Shown one piece after another: positions 12,117 to 25,009 of a stretch of DNA of 64,000 bases (positions are counted from its first letter, which is position 1; every line of letters starts with the position of its first letter). The translations under genes were made by a program, and so were the position numbers. The stretch spans positions 24,228,869-24,292,868 of the forward strand of contig NC_088779.1 in assembly GCF_954871325.1 (NCBI RefSeq), given 5' to 3'. Under the pieces are notes generated by a model. The model ran no database searches, had not been told where the DNA came from, and worked only from the letters and a program-made list of their open reading frames with translations. Source of the DNA: Gordionus sp. m RMFG-2023 (taxonomy: Eukaryota; Nematomorpha; Gordioida; Chordodea; Parachordodidae).

Positions 12117-12900
12117 CTATAGAGATGAACAGAGCTGTAGCATAATTTTGTAAATCATTTTTAATAAAGAATATTCTGATTGCAACTGAACATTAACTGC
12201 ATGCAGTAGATTTCCTACATGTGAAACGAATCCCAAATATGCTTCTGCCATTTCATACTCGAAAAAATTTTTCAAAATTTTAGCACAGCCTCTAAAATCT
12301 TTATTTAAGAAATATTTTTTTAAGGGTTTGTAAAATTTTAAAATTCTATCGATGGCAGGTATTAATGACAACAACCTGATAGGTATATATCGCAACAAGA
12401 CCACTTCACCAACTCTTTTTATTCATTAACTCTTTTAGTTGAACTAAATTCGTTAAAACATTTTCGATATCCACAGATAGTACATTCATCGCCTTCTTGC
12501 AAGAATTATGTAGTATATATGGCATATACAGCCAATTGGTATTAATTCATTTGTGCTGCCTCAATTCGGTAACTTTAGTTTTTAAAATTTACGGAGGCAT
12601 TATCAGCGCAGAAAGCTGGCATGCAAATCATTGATAACCCTGAAACAGCTATACTTACCATTATGTGGGTAGCTATATTGTTGGATTTTTCACTATCCGA
12701 GGAAAAAATTTTAACAGTTTTATTGAAATGTTCTTATTCTTATTGAAATTGCGAAGGATCGAGAAAAATGTTTTAATATTTCCCTTATTAGATCACATTG
12801 TAATGATATATATAGAGCTCTGTGAATGTTGAACTACATAATAGATGTATATGATTTCCGCAAATATAGTTTCATTTTGATAATATTTTTGTATTGCAAT
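12117..12900 (-). pseudogene. hAT transposase remnant (minus copy)
   Basis: The 95-codon frame at 12117-12404 reads 'LLSLIPAIDRILKFYKPLKKYF', the typical 'RWLSL.PA..R.L....PLK.YF' segment of the hAT RNase H-fold region. Upstream on the same strand (12405-12760), broken frames give 'SADNASVNF' and 'PYILHNSCKKAMNVLSVDI'. These match the DNA/N motif and the C-x2-H-like helix of hAT and ZMYM-related transposases. Frames are interrupted. No N-terminal zinc finger seen. Confidence 0.65.
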
Positions 12901-13264
12901 CGATGTTGATATACTACCCTGTACTGACTAATATGAATGAAATATTGTTGATTTATTATTGGATAAAAATAAAACAGGATAGAAAGAAATTTACAAACTA
13001 GACATTTTTTCCGAATAAATATTTAAAATTTATTTAAAAAATATAAAAATAATCAATTAATATCTCAAAATTATTATTTACATATTAAAAACGTTAAAAT
13101 AATTTTTTAAAAAAATTGTGGGAGAAATTAAAAAATTGCGGTAGATTTTTGCGGGAGATTTCCAATTGCGGTAGTTTTGCGGAAGAGAGATATCTGCGTG
13201 TAAACTAAAAAAATTGCGGGAGTCTCCCACTGATGGGGGGAGACATGGCAACCCTGTTCATACT

Positions 13265-14726
13265 TAAAGGTGTGCTATTTTCTATTTCTCTTATTAAAAC
13301 TAGTTTTTGTTTATTGACTAGAAAAACTGATTGATGGAATAGTAAGTACTAATCTGGTATTTCATATGGTATGAGCTCACCCAAAAATATTTGTTTGTTT
13401 TCGCATGTTGCCAATCGTGGCAATTTTATCTTATTTTGTCTTTAAAAACTATCTACCAAACGAATTGAAGAATCAATGTAATAAATTTCAATTATTGATT
13501 TAAGTTCGAGATTAAATGCTTCTAGAAATTTGGTTGATTTTACGCTTTAATGGGTGTTATAGATTTTATTTCTCTTATAGTACGGTTACCTTTTTGTGTG
13601 TGAAAAAAATGACTGAAGAATTAATAAATATTAGCGCAAACCAGCTATTTTCCATTCTATCTATAATGCCAATTTTTCTTATTTTGCGAGTAAACTTTTT
13701 CTTTATACTGTCTATTAAACGAATTAAATTATAATTAATACGGAACATAGATAAAATTTTCAGAATTAATTATTTCAGTCGCTTAAATCATAGATTTGCC
13801 AAAATTTTGTTACTGTTTTTTCCTTTTACGAGCTACTATATACTCGTTTAAATACTCAATTGGTATAATAAAGCAAGAAATATTGATATAATTTACAATT
13901 AGTTCGTAGAACTATTCAGCCGCCAAATTTAACGGCGCTGATATTAAAATATATAAATCTTGTCTATTCCTAAGTTGAAGCATATAAAGAAATTACTCAT
14001 GAAAAGAATAAAGAAGGTGACGATATAGCGCGAGGTTCGAGTCAGTAAAAATATATTTTATTAACTAATTTCTTTTTCTTTTCTTAAGGTATATATACAT
14101 TTTCTATAAATATAAATTAGAATATATATAAAAACAAAAAGTAAGGTTACAAAAAATAATAAGTAATATAAGTTGAATTACAAAAATAAAAAGTTGAATT
14201 GAAAAGATAAATTTGAATTCATAAAAAGTAATACAAGTTGAATTTGAATTCCTAACCAAATAAAAATATAATGAATGTATGCAATATAAAAATAAAATAC
14301 TATTCAATAACCAATATTTTAATTTATAAATTCCTATAATGTAACAACTCAGAATTATCAAACTATTGTGGTAATTATAGATATAAATGCTTAAACCTTT
14401 GATTTTGAATGATACGATCAAGTTAGAATATTTTGAAAGAATTAAATAAAAATTTAAATATAAGCATAAAAAATATGTAAAGATTTATTTTTAATTTCTA
14501 CATTAAATACTGGCTCAGAGATGAGTTTAATGAATATGATTAGGCGAAAAAAAATTCTTCTTCGGTCTCATTTGATTTATTAGAGGCCGAATTAATGGTA
14601 AAGCAGAATTTTGACATGAATTGCGAAGAGTTAAAACTTATTTTCATATATAATAAACTTAAATAAAATAAATTCCCTCCGATAAATATGTAGATTTGGA
14701 TCTAATTTTTATATATTTTGATTTTA
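13265..14726. other. Intergenic DNA, no gene recognised
   Basis: AT-rich, with short open frames at 13516-13734 (+) and 14104-14421 (-) that encode only low-complexity Ile/Leu/Phe/Tyr-rich peptides without known motifs. Confidence 0.5.
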
Positions 14727-15294
14727 TAGGGTAAATTATTTTAAAAAACAAACAATTAAAATAAAATAACAATATGTTTTTTATTTTTGCACCCTCAAAA
14801 AATAAATGACAATCAAATATATAATATATAACAAAACAGATTTAAAAAATACATACGGTAATTTTTTTGCATTTACAATTTTTGGTTAGGGTACCTTTTC
14901 AGGGGCAATAATTTTTGTTATTTTTTAATGTTATTTTTTGTTATTTTTTATGCGATTTTTTGTTATTTGTTTATGCGATTTTTTTTATGTAATTTTTTTA
15001 TGAAAACTATTGTTTTTATGTTATTTTTTTATGATTGGTTCATTTTCTTATTGGTTAATTTTTTATTTAAGATATTTTTAAATTAATATATCTTTTTTTA
15101 TTTAAGATATTTTAAAATAATTTTTTCTAAAATTTAAAATTCGTACAATTATTTAAAGGAAGTGATGGGGGCAAATAAGGGGGAAGGCTAGGGGTAAGGG
15201 GTAAAATTATTAGATTATGTACAATGCGGGTAGGTTTGGGGTTAAATTTTTGATAGATGAAACTTCGCTATTTAAAATTTATTTGGTTGATTCT

Positions 15295-15490
15295 TTCTAT
15301 ACAAACTTAATATGATTTCTTCTAAACAAACTTAATACGATTCCTTCTATACAAACTTAATATGATTCCCTCTATACAAACTTAATATGATTCCGTCTAT
15401 ACAAACTTAATATGATTCCTTCTATATAAACTTAATATGATTCCTTCTATACAAACTTAATATGATTCCTTCTATACAAACTTAATATGA
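15295..15490. repeat. 25-bp tandem array inside the Merlin element
   Basis: About eight head-to-tail units of roughly 25 bp with the core 'acaaacttaatatgattcc' and few substitutions. The units abut each other with no unique spacers, so it is a minisatellite and not a CRISPR. Confidence 0.9.
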
Positions 15491-15729
15491 ATAATTTTTT
15501 CTAAAATTTGTATAAAGAATTTAATTTTTTTTAGTGATAACACTATAATTAAATGAAGATTCCAAAAATAAATAAAATTTATACATAACAATCGAAATAA
15601 TTTATTCATTAAATTGAAATATACTATTAAAATTTATACAATCATTAATAAAATGAATAAAAACATCAAAACGATTTAATAATCTATATTTTCGAAAATA
15701 TCTATATTCAAGAAGATATTCATGAATAT

Positions 15730-16215
15730 TATCCCGATCCCCATGTCTTTTATAATTTGCCTTTAGATTCCGCCACAGCCTCTCGACTTTTTGAGTGTGG
15801 ATCGATCTGTCATTTGGATCAACAAAATTTTGCGAATGGTTGATCCGATAGTGGAAATAGTTTGAACTTTCTAGCCGATTATATCTAAGATAAATATATT
15901 TACATTTATCACCACTTTTGCTTTATTGAAAAAATAAATTCACATACCCTAACCACGAGTCAGTCATTATCGTGGAATCTTGCATAACATTATCTTTAAC
16001 CACACGATAGGTGGTATCTTGATCTCTTGTTGTGGTGGCACTTTAAAATATCTCATTTGTTTCCCGACATATACCACCAATAATCCATATAGCCTTGGAA
16101 GTCAAATGCCGACCACGGTTATATTTACGCTTCCATACATGAGTTTCATCAATTTCAATAACGTGGCCAGGCCCCCCGATCTTTGAATGATTCGAGGCTA
16201 TATGGAATCCACATA
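15730..16215 (-). pseudogene. Merlin (IS1016-like DDE) transposase, with an intron, decayed
   Basis: Read on the minus strand, the frame gives 'EIDETHVWKRKYNRGR', then 'AIWIIGGICRETNEIF', then 'DSTIMTDSWLG'. After a likely 63-nt intron (15947-15885, GTATGT donor, TTAG acceptor, phase 2 at both edges) it continues with 'NHSQNFVDPNDRSIHT' and 'VERLWRNLKANYKRHG'. These are the IS1016/Merlin catalytic landmarks, in order. Removing the intron joins LG to YNRLES, restoring the family's 'D.W.GY' pattern. One in-frame stop lies after 'NEIF', and the N-terminal part is not clear, so I call it a dead copy. Confidence 0.8.
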
Positions 16216-17114
16216 CCTTTCGAAATTTTTTAAACCTATATAAGTGAAGTAAAAAACCATATTATACTTTAGATTACCATCTTGAAATTGCCTTCTTATC
16301 ATAATCTAACTCTTTCGAAGCAGTTGAAATTTTATAACGGCCTAAAAATAATTTTGTTTAATATTTTTTAAAGAATTGGTACTTATGTACAAGTACACTA
16401 GTCTTAAAAATCTCCCAACATCATGAATTCCTTCAAAAATGGAATCTAAAAATTCGTCATTTATGAATATTCATTTTAAAAAAATGGAAGGAATTATATA
16501 ATATATATTGGAACTAAAAAAAGGGAACCAAAAAAAGATTTATACCAAAAAAAAAAATAAAAATGGAAAGTTTCGTCTACCAAAAATCTTACCCCTAGCC
16601 TTCCCCCTTATTTGCCCCCATCACTTCCTTTAAATAATTGTACGAATTTTAAATTTTAGAAAAAATTATTTTAAAATATCTTAAATAAAAAATTAACCAA
16701 TAAGAAAATGAACCAATCATAAAAAAATAATATAAAAACAATAGCTTTCATAAAAAAATTACATAAAAAAAAAATCGCATAAAAAAATAACAAAATAACA
16801 TAAAAAAATAACAAAAATAATTGCCCCTGAAAAGGTACCCTAACCCAATTTTTATATAATTTAATTTTTTTTATAAAATACATACGGTAATTTTTTTGCA
16901 TTTACAATTTTTATATAACTTAATTTTTTTTATAAAATAGAGTTTAATATTTTTTTCAAATGTTTAATATACGACAAATTTTATCTAGTAATACAAATTC
17001 ATTTACATTAAATCCTGATCCTGTTTTTATATCTAATTCAAATTCAATACCTAATATTACAAATTTTATCGCATCATTGAAGGACCTTATAATAGCCTTT
17101 TATTTAGAGATTAT

Positions 17115-17333
17115 ATGAATGCACTAATTAATATTCTACCGAGTGATGCAGTTATTGTTATGGACAATGCATCCATCCATAAAAGCCACCTCATTGATTG
17201 TTTTAGAGCGCGAATAGAATATTTGCCACCCTATTCGCCGCAACTAAACCCGATAGAAAATTTTTTTGGAGTGTTAAAAAACAAATATAGGTCGATCAAT
17301 CCCCGAACCAAATACTCGAAACGAAATAATTAA
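17115..17333 (+). pseudogene. C-terminal DDE fragment of an IS630/Tc1/mariner transposase
   Basis: 72 codons contain 'VIVMDNASIHKSHLI' and 'LPPYSPQLNPIENFFGVLKNKYR', the second Asp and the final Glu of a DDE_3-type catalytic domain, with 30 residues between them. The N-terminal helix-turn-helix part and the first catalytic Asp are missing. It sits in the right half of the element whose repeats begin at 14729 and end at 17810. Confidence 0.85.
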
Positions 17334-17812
17334 TAATGTAACATCAATTTTTAATGAATTTACTATTCCTTTTGATTTTAAATTATTATAATAAACATCA
17401 ATTTTTGGAGATTGGTTATTGAGGACAACCAATGAATTAAGGTAAATTTATAAAAATATAATTTATATTGAAATATATTTTAAAGGAATTTAGAAAAAGG
17501 AGAATATATATGTTAGCGGCAAAAAATTGTCTGAATTCATGGGGTAGGTATTCTATACATGGCGGCATATATTTTTGGTAAAATCAGATTTTAAAATTTT
17601 TAAAAACGCACTTAAAAAATGATTTAAAGTTGAAAAAATAACACATTGCCGGAATTTTCACATTGCCGCTAACATTTTTAATGTATTTTTTAAATCTGTT
17701 TTGTTATATATTATATATTTGATTGTCATTTATTTTTTTAGGGTTGTGCAAAAATAAAAAAACATATTGTTATTTTATTTTAATTATTTGTTTTTTTTAA
17801 TAATTTACCCTA

Positions 17813-19010
17813 TATAAATATGGATAATATTCAAATTTAAATTTATAAATTATAATTTGAAAAAAATTATTCACCAATATTTATATATAAAAGGATTGCA
17901 GTTGTCGCGCTTTCCCGCTTTTTATCCTTTTAGTCATTAAAAATCCCACCTCACTCTTAGAATATGGGAGGTTGGCCGGGCCTAAAAATTTTTGCAATTT
18001 ACAAAATGAGAAAATTGAATAAGACACCTATTTAATCATTTAAAATAAAGCCACTTTTTATAGTTATTTTTTATTATCCTTCATTTATATACTATTCTCA
18101 AAATTTAGAAAATATTTTTAACAAACCACCTCCCCCCCCCCCTTTACCCTTGTCGTGGTAAAATATGTAAGAGTAAATAAATAAACACTCCATTTTGCTC
18201 TGGTTTCCCTATATTGGAATATCTTTATTTTCTTGATTTGGAACATTTTCTATTTATTTTCAAAAAATCCTGATTTTTTTAATTCCATTTTATTAGAAAA
18301 AATGAGTAAAAGTGCTTATAAATTGAGTAGAAGCATTTAGCGGTGTTTTCATAAAAACGCTGTGATTTAAATTGAACTGGTATTATTTTAAAAAATGATG
18401 AAAACTATTTTACGTTTTTTAATTTTTATATTATTTTAGTTAGACTTGTGAAATGAGCAAAAATAAAAAACTAAAATAACTGAAGATCTAATGATTTATT
18501 TCCATAATTTATTCTTCATAAATATTACAAATTATGTAATCCAATAGAATATTTTGAATTTTTTTTTTGATTAATCATAACTTTGCAGTTATTTGCTATT
18601 TATTAAAATGCGAATAGAAGAAAAAGGAGAGGTCAAAAATCAGAAAGTTATATCGATGTGCATTATCTAAAAATTGTAATTAGGAGGCATTAATTATCAG
18701 TAAAATCTTCTATAATTTTTAAAAATAATCTGAGAAAATCAATAAAAAATTCTTAGCTTTCAGTATATTTTTTTATCTTGGGAAATACGTATTTCATTTA
18801 CTTTAAATGACATAAAGCACACTTTAAAATTTTATGTGGGGGAAGGGTTAACTTATTCTGGTAAAAACTTAATGTCCCCTCCATACTTACAACCATGAGT
18901 GAGTGAGACCAGAAAGACTAATATATTTTCTATCACATCAGATAGAGGTTACATGCTTATTAAAAACAATACGTAATAAAATATTCTTAAAACATTCGCG
19001 TTTATGATTT
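17813..19010. other. Intergenic DNA, nothing recognised
   Basis: AT-rich, with an 11-C run at about 18132-18142. No coding or repeat structure that I can support. Confidence 0.5.
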
Positions 19011-19480
19011 AAGAAACTTCGGTTGGTAAATTGATATAATGAATTCGCAATTTTCGCGGTCATGCACTCGCTATAATAATTTCGCGCAAATACATTCGCG
19101 GTTGAAAATTCGCTATAAATGGTTCGCGATTAAAGTTTCGCTAAAATGTATTCGCTCTAAAGTATTCGCGGTTTAGGTTTCGCGAAAATAAATTCACGAT
19201 AATGAGTTCGCGATCAAAGTTTCGCCAAAATGTATACGCTATAAAGTATTCGCGGTTAAAGATTCGCGAAAATAAATTCGCTATAACGAGTTCGCGATCA
19301 AAGTTTTGCTATAAAGTATTCGCGGTTAAGGTTTCGCGGTAATAAATTCGCGATAATAAGTTCGCGATATTGTCTTCGCTATAAATGTTTCGCGGATTTG
19401 GTTTTGCAATATTACCTTCGCTATAAAATTCTTCGCTATAAACGACATTCGCGATAAAAGTTTCGCTGAATTGACCTGAT
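19010..19480 (-). repeat. Degenerate array of TTCGCGATA motifs (array B)
   Basis: Reverse-oriented relative of the array at 3400-3960. It has many TTCGCGAT/TTCGCGGT/TTCGCTATAA motifs with 10-20 bp spacers. Its right edge, read on the minus strand, is 'gtcaattcagcgaaac', nearly identical to the left edge of the first array. Confidence 0.85.
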
Positions 19481-19696
19481 ACGATTTTTTAAATAATTTC
19501 TTCAACAATTAGCATAGCTGGATATTTATTTTAAAAAATATTGCGATTTTTTGCTATAACTTTAATTTGAATAAAAGTCATTTTTTTAAATATGTATATC
19601 ATACTAAATCGATTACAATGTAATGCATTATATATTATTTAATTTTTGTAATTCAGAAATTTTTGAAATCTTTACAAATTTTGCCTAATTAAGATA

Positions 19697-20650
19697 GGTC
19701 CGTGAAGTTGTAGGAACGATGTAAGGATCAATTACCAAAACCTATGCCATTATTTAGAGTCTTAATTGATCCTCCGTATTCTTTAAACGGAATGTCAAAA
19801 AAATTAAAGGCTATTGAGTTATAAGCAAAATAATGAAAGTGTGAAGATTTGCAGCTCTAGGAAAGATTAGAGGATCAATTACCGAAACTTATACCATTGT
19901 ATAGCCCGTTAATTGATCCTAATTGATCTTCTATCCGGAAAGCAGCGGAATGAACCGTTACTGGGTTATGAGCAAAATAAGAAATGCTGGCACTTAGCCA
20001 AAACCGAAAATATAAAAAATCACGATCTGAAATTTGGCAGTTATTTAGGCTTTAATTTGTGCGTTAATAATTTCCAAACCGGATATCGATATCACTAACC
20101 GCAACCGAGTTATGACCTGTTTTTAAAGCGTGAAGTTGTAGGAATTTTTTTAAAAAGTGAGGATCAATTACCAAAAACTATACCAAATTGTGGTGCGTTA
20201 ATTGATCCTCCAGAATCTTTAAACCGCATATCAACGGAATGAACCGTTCGTGAGATATAAGGAAAACAAAAAAGTATTGGCACTTTGCCAATACTGCCAA
20301 AACCGAAAATAAAAAAGATCATGAAACTTGGCAATTATGTAGTATTCAATACGTACATTAACAATCACCTAACCGGATATCGATATCACTAACCAATACC
20401 GAGTTATAACCGTTTTAAAAACGTTAAGTTAGAAGAATTAATTTAGAAAGTGAGGATCAATTACCGATAATTGTGCCAAAGTGTAGTACGTTAATTGATC
20501 CTCCAGAATCTATAAACCCCATACCAGCGGAATGAACCGTTGGTGAGTTATATGCAAAATAGAAGTTTTGGCATTTTACCAAAATCTAATTCGAATTTTA
20601 TTTAGAGCCAATATTTAGTGCAAAAATTGATCCTCCGCATTCTTTAAAAG
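19697..20650 (+). repeat. Left outer arm: iterated AGGATCAATTAC units
   Basis: Four to five diverged repeats. Each has an AGGATCAATTACC box, about 35 bp of spacer, a TTAATTGATCCTCC box, then a conserved tract including 'agcggaatgaaccgtt' and 'gagttata'. Neighbouring units differ by substitutions and small indels. Each unit can fold into its own hairpin. Confidence 0.85.
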
Positions 20651-22299
20651 GAATGTCAAAAAAAATAAAGAAAAGTGAGTTATTAACAATAAGTGTTTCA
20701 GGGACGTGACAAATTTTGTATTCTTTAACGATGAAACTTATTTCTTAGAGCTCCATTACTAGTGAGCACTTTAATAAGTTTAATAGCCCCAAATTAAAAT
20801 GAAAGTTAATAACAAATAAATGGTGGTACACCAAAACAAAATCTAGAGCAGAAGAAAACATCCTATTTTTGCCATTATATAGTTATTTATTAGTTAAATT
20901 TCGTATTTAATTTGGTTAGCCCCATTATAACTTTTTTTAAAAGCTATGTAAATAATTCAAGGTCAAATTTTGACCTGAGAAATTATGGAAGCACTTCCCT
21001 TTTTAATTATTACGATTTGCTAGGCCAATAATGTAGCTTTAAAGGCTATTATGTTTCTGTTATAAAAGTCTATTCCTTCCTAATTGATAGATCTCAACAT
21101 TTTTTAAACAAATATATTCGAAGATGTACTATTAATTTTGAATTACAGTAGCTATCTAGAAAAATTATGTTTTTATAACTTTATAATACTTGGTCGTTTC
21201 AATGTATACTTAATATCATTCTCAAAAATTACCCTAAAAACTTTATACAATGAATATATAATATTTTTAATACTTTATTCGCAAATATCCCATGTATATA
21301 TTCCCAAATATCATCCTGGATTCAAATTATATCGCTACTAAATTTCATTTAACTTTGTTGTAGTAATATAAAATTTAGCCAAATATATCGGCCTTTATGG
21401 CTTTTGAATTTGTCCCTTTATTTTAATCTCATATCTATATATATAATCCTCAAAAAACATCAATCAAATTTAGCCCATAGTATTTTTTTAAAAATATTTG
21501 TCCAATAAAAATCATAACATATAAATTAGTTACTGATCATAGTCAAATATATTTTTGTTATTAAATTATGTAATACTCTATTTCTTTTTTAATTATTGGA
21601 AGTTTGTCCTACTTAATTGACAAATTTTGATAATTTAATTTATGTTAAATTATAATTTTAATCTATAAATTATTTAGCCATCTATCATCATATTAATATT
21701 TATTTTAATTACATTATATTTAAAAGTAGAAATGTAAATGTTTTATCTATTTTTTAGAATATAAATTATAAATATAAATAAATAAAATTTTATTATTTTG
21801 AAAATTTTTTTTATTGTGCACATAAATTAAAATAACTAAATATATACTTTATAAACATATTTTATCATAAATAATGTCATAGGTAATCAGTAATATTTTA
21901 ACAAAGAATTTTCCTATGGGTCTCAAGAATAAGCTAATTTAAAGATATTTTGATTCACAAAATATCACTCTTAGTCTTAATAGGTTGGAATTAGTTTGAA
22001 GGGGGGGGGGTAAAAAGGATAAAAATTAGATATTTAAATAAAAGGTAACATTTGTCGTTGAAGAACAAAGAAAATTCTTATTCACTGTCATTTTTGACGG
22101 GCTATCTACAAGTAATATAATAGTGAAGGAATGTTGAAAAATAATATGAGCGAATAATAATATATTATTCAGAAAAGGAAAAAACATAGGTAATTTATTA
22201 TATTCGCTATATATATATTTATTATAAGCGCGGGGATGTAGCGTATTAATTAGTAATTGCTGTTGGGTCCTTTCGGTTTAAGTACACTTGGGTATTTCA

Positions 22300-23290
22300 T
22301 AGCAAATCTGTGGAATTGATTCAAACTTCATCCAATCGCCAGGTTGTTGTTGTAGGTACGGGCAGGCCCGAGATCAGGGAAAAGATCATAACGTTATCTA
22401 ATATCCCTGAGAAAGCTATCTATAAAGATTATAAATTATTTTAACTATATAATACTTGGTTCTCAGTTATTCAATTCGATGTATAGATATTGTGTAATAT
22501 CCCTGGTTATTCAATTCGATTTAAAGATATTGTGTAATATCCCTTAGAAAGCTATCTATAAAGATTATAAATTATTTTAACTATATAATACTTGGTTCTC
22601 AGTTATTCAATTCGATGTACAGATATTGTGTAATATCCCTGGTTATTCAATTCGATTTACAGATATTGTGTAATATCCCTTAGAAAGCTATCTATAAAGA
22701 TTATAAATTATTTTAACTATATAATACTTGGTTCTCACTTAATAAACAAAAAAAGAAAAAAATTAAAAAGAAAATACAAAAAAATACATTATGATAAATG
22801 GAAAACAAAACTGAAAATGAAAACGTAAGCTTCCTAGATGATTTTAAACACGGAATGAGAATTTAAGAATAAATTATTATATAGTTAAAATAATTTATAA
22901 TCTTTATAGAAAGCTTTCTAAAGGATATTACACAATATCTGTAAATCGAATTGAATAACCAGGTATATTACACAATATCTGTACATCGAATTGAATAACT
23001 GAGAACCAAGTATTATATAGTTAAAATAATTTATAATCTTTATAGATAGCTTTCTAAGGGATATTACACAATATCTGTAAATCGAATTGAATAACCAGGG
23101 ATATTACACAATATCTGTACATCGAATTGAATAACTGAGAACCAAGTATTATATAGTTAAAATAATTTATAATCTTTATAGATAGCTTTCTAGGGGATAT
23201 TACACAATATCTGTACATCGAATTGAATAACTGAGAACCAAGTATTATATAGTTAAAATAATTTATAATCTTTGGGATATTAGATAACGT
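22300..23290. repeat. Foldback core with about 120-bp tandem units
   Basis: Units containing 'gaaagctatctataaag', 'ataatacttggttctcag' and 'agatattgtgtaatatccct' repeat on the left (about 22400-22740) and, inverted, on the right (about 22880-23280). A unique spacer of about 140 bp at 22740-22880 separates the two halves and forms the loop of the palindrome. Confidence 0.85.
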
Positions 23291-25009
23291 TATGATCTTT
23301 TCCCTGATCTCGGGCCTGCCCGTACCTACAACAACAACCTGGCGATTGGATGAAGTTTGAATCAATTCCACAGATTTGCTATGAAATACCCAAGTGTACT
23401 TAAACCGAAAGGACCCAACAGCAATTACTAATTAATACGCTACATCCCCGCGCTTATAATAAATATATATATAGCGAATATAATAAATTACCTATGTTTT
23501 TTCCTTTTCTGAATAATATATTATTATTCGCTCATATTATTTTTCAACATTCCTTCACTATTATATTACTTGTAGATAGCCCGTCAAAAATGACAGTGAA
23601 TAAGAATTTTCTTTGTTCTTCAACGACAAATGTTACCTTTTATTTAAATATCTAATTTTTATCCTTTTTACCCCCCCCCCCTTCAAACTAATTCCAACCT
23701 ATTAAGACTAAGAGTGATATTTTGTGAATCAAAATATCTTTAAATTAGCTTATTCTTGAGACCCATAGGAAAATTCTTTGTTAAAATATTACTGATTACC
23801 TATGACATTATTTATGATAAAATATGTTTATAAAGTATATATTTAGTTATTTTAATTTATGTGCACAATAAAAAAAATTTTCAAAATAATAAAATTTTAT
23901 TTATTTATATTTATAATTTATATTCTAAAAAATAGATAAAACATTTACATTTCTACTTTTAAATATAATGTAATTAAAATAAATATTAATATGATGATAG
24001 ATGGCTAAATAATTTATAGATTAAAATTATAATTTAACATAAATTAAATTATCAAAATTTGTCAATTAAGTAGGACAAACTTCCAATAATTAAAAAAGAA
24101 ATAGAGTATTACATAATTTAATAACAAAAATATATTTGACTATGATCAGTAACTAATTTATATGTTATGATTTTTATTGGACAAATATTTTTAAAAAAAT
24201 ACTATGGGCTAAATTTGATTGATGTTTTTTGAGGATTATATATATAGATATGAGATTAAAATAAAGGGACAAATTCAAAAGCCATAAAGGCCGATATATT
24301 TGGCTAAATTTTATATTACTACAACAAAGTTAAATGAAATTTAGTAGCGATATAATTTGAATCCAGGATGATATTTGGGAATATATACATGGGATATTTG
24401 CGAATAAAGTATTAAAAATATTATATATTCATTGTATAAAGTTTTTAAGTTAATTTTTGAGAATGATATTAAGTATACATTGAAACGACCAAGTATTAAA
24501 AAGTTATAAAAACATAATTTTTCTAGATAGCTACTGTAATTCAAAATTAATAGTACATCTTCGAATATATTTGTTTAAAAAATGTTGAGATCTATCAATT
24601 AGGAAGAAATAGACTTTTATAACAGAAACATAATAGCCTTTAAAGCTACATTATTGGCCTAGCAAATCGTAATAATTTAAAAGGGCAGTGCTTCCATAAT
24701 TTCTCAGGTCAAAATTTGACCTTGAATTATTTACATAGCTTTTAAAAAAAATTATAATGGGGCTAACCAAATTAAATACGAAATTTAACTAATAAATAAC
24801 TATATAATGGCAAAAATAGGATGTTTTCTTCTGCTCTAGATTTTGTTTTGGTGTACCACCATTTATTTGTTATTAACTTTCATTTTAATTTGGGCTATTA
24901 AACTTATTAAAGTGCTCACTAGTAATGGAGCTCTAAGAAATAAGTTTCATCGTTAAAGAATACAAAATTTGTCACGTCCCTGAAACACTTATTGTTAATA
25001 ACTCGCTTT

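Larger units (their letters stand above)
10517..13264. mobile_element. hAT transposon, 2.7 kb, with perfect 8-bp TSD
   Basis: The element starts CAGGATTGCCACGTC at 10525 and ends GACATGGCAACCCTG at 13256. It is flanked by identical 8-bp TSDs TTCATACT at 10517-10524 and 13257-13264. CAGGGTTGCCA ends and 8-bp TSDs are classic for hAT. Subterminal TTGCGGGAGA/TTGCGGTAG boxes occur at both ends. Inside are two convergent, decayed pieces of the same transposase (separate entries). Confidence 0.93.
14876..16853. mobile_element. Merlin transposon nested in the Tc1/mariner element
   Basis: Inverted ends GGTTAGGGTACC (from 14884) and GGTACCCTAACC (to 16845) lie between perfect 8-bp TSDs CAATTTTT at 14876-14883 and 16846-16853. 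The long terminal inverted repeats run to about 15230 on the left and from about 16580 on the right. An 8-bp TSD and an IS1016-like transposase (separate entry) identify the Merlin superfamily. A 25-bp tandem array lies inside at 15295-15490. Confidence 0.92.
14727..17812. mobile_element. Tc1/mariner-type (IS630 group) transposon, interrupted
   Basis: Inverted repeats of about 125 bp start GGGTAAATTATT at 14729 and end at 17810, between TA dinucleotides (14727-14728, 17811-17812). A TA target and a DDE transposase remnant inside (17115-17333) place it in the IS630-Tc1-mariner group. Its 3082 bp include a 1962-bp Merlin insertion at 14884-16845. The original element was therefore about 1.1 kb. 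Confidence 0.88.

Noticed and set aside
14031-14042. GGTTCGAGTC, like a Pol III B box
   Set aside because: No A box at a suitable distance and no tRNA cloverleaf could be folded by eye. A chance match is likely.
15295-15490. CRISPR-like look of the 25-bp repeats
   Set aside because: The repeats touch each other without spacers and lie in a eukaryotic transposon, so this is a minisatellite.
21138-21341. 67-codon frame present in both foldback arms (also 24341-24544)
   Set aside because: It is duplicated because the arms are duplicated. Ile/Tyr/Leu-rich with no known motif, and not evidence of a gene by itself.
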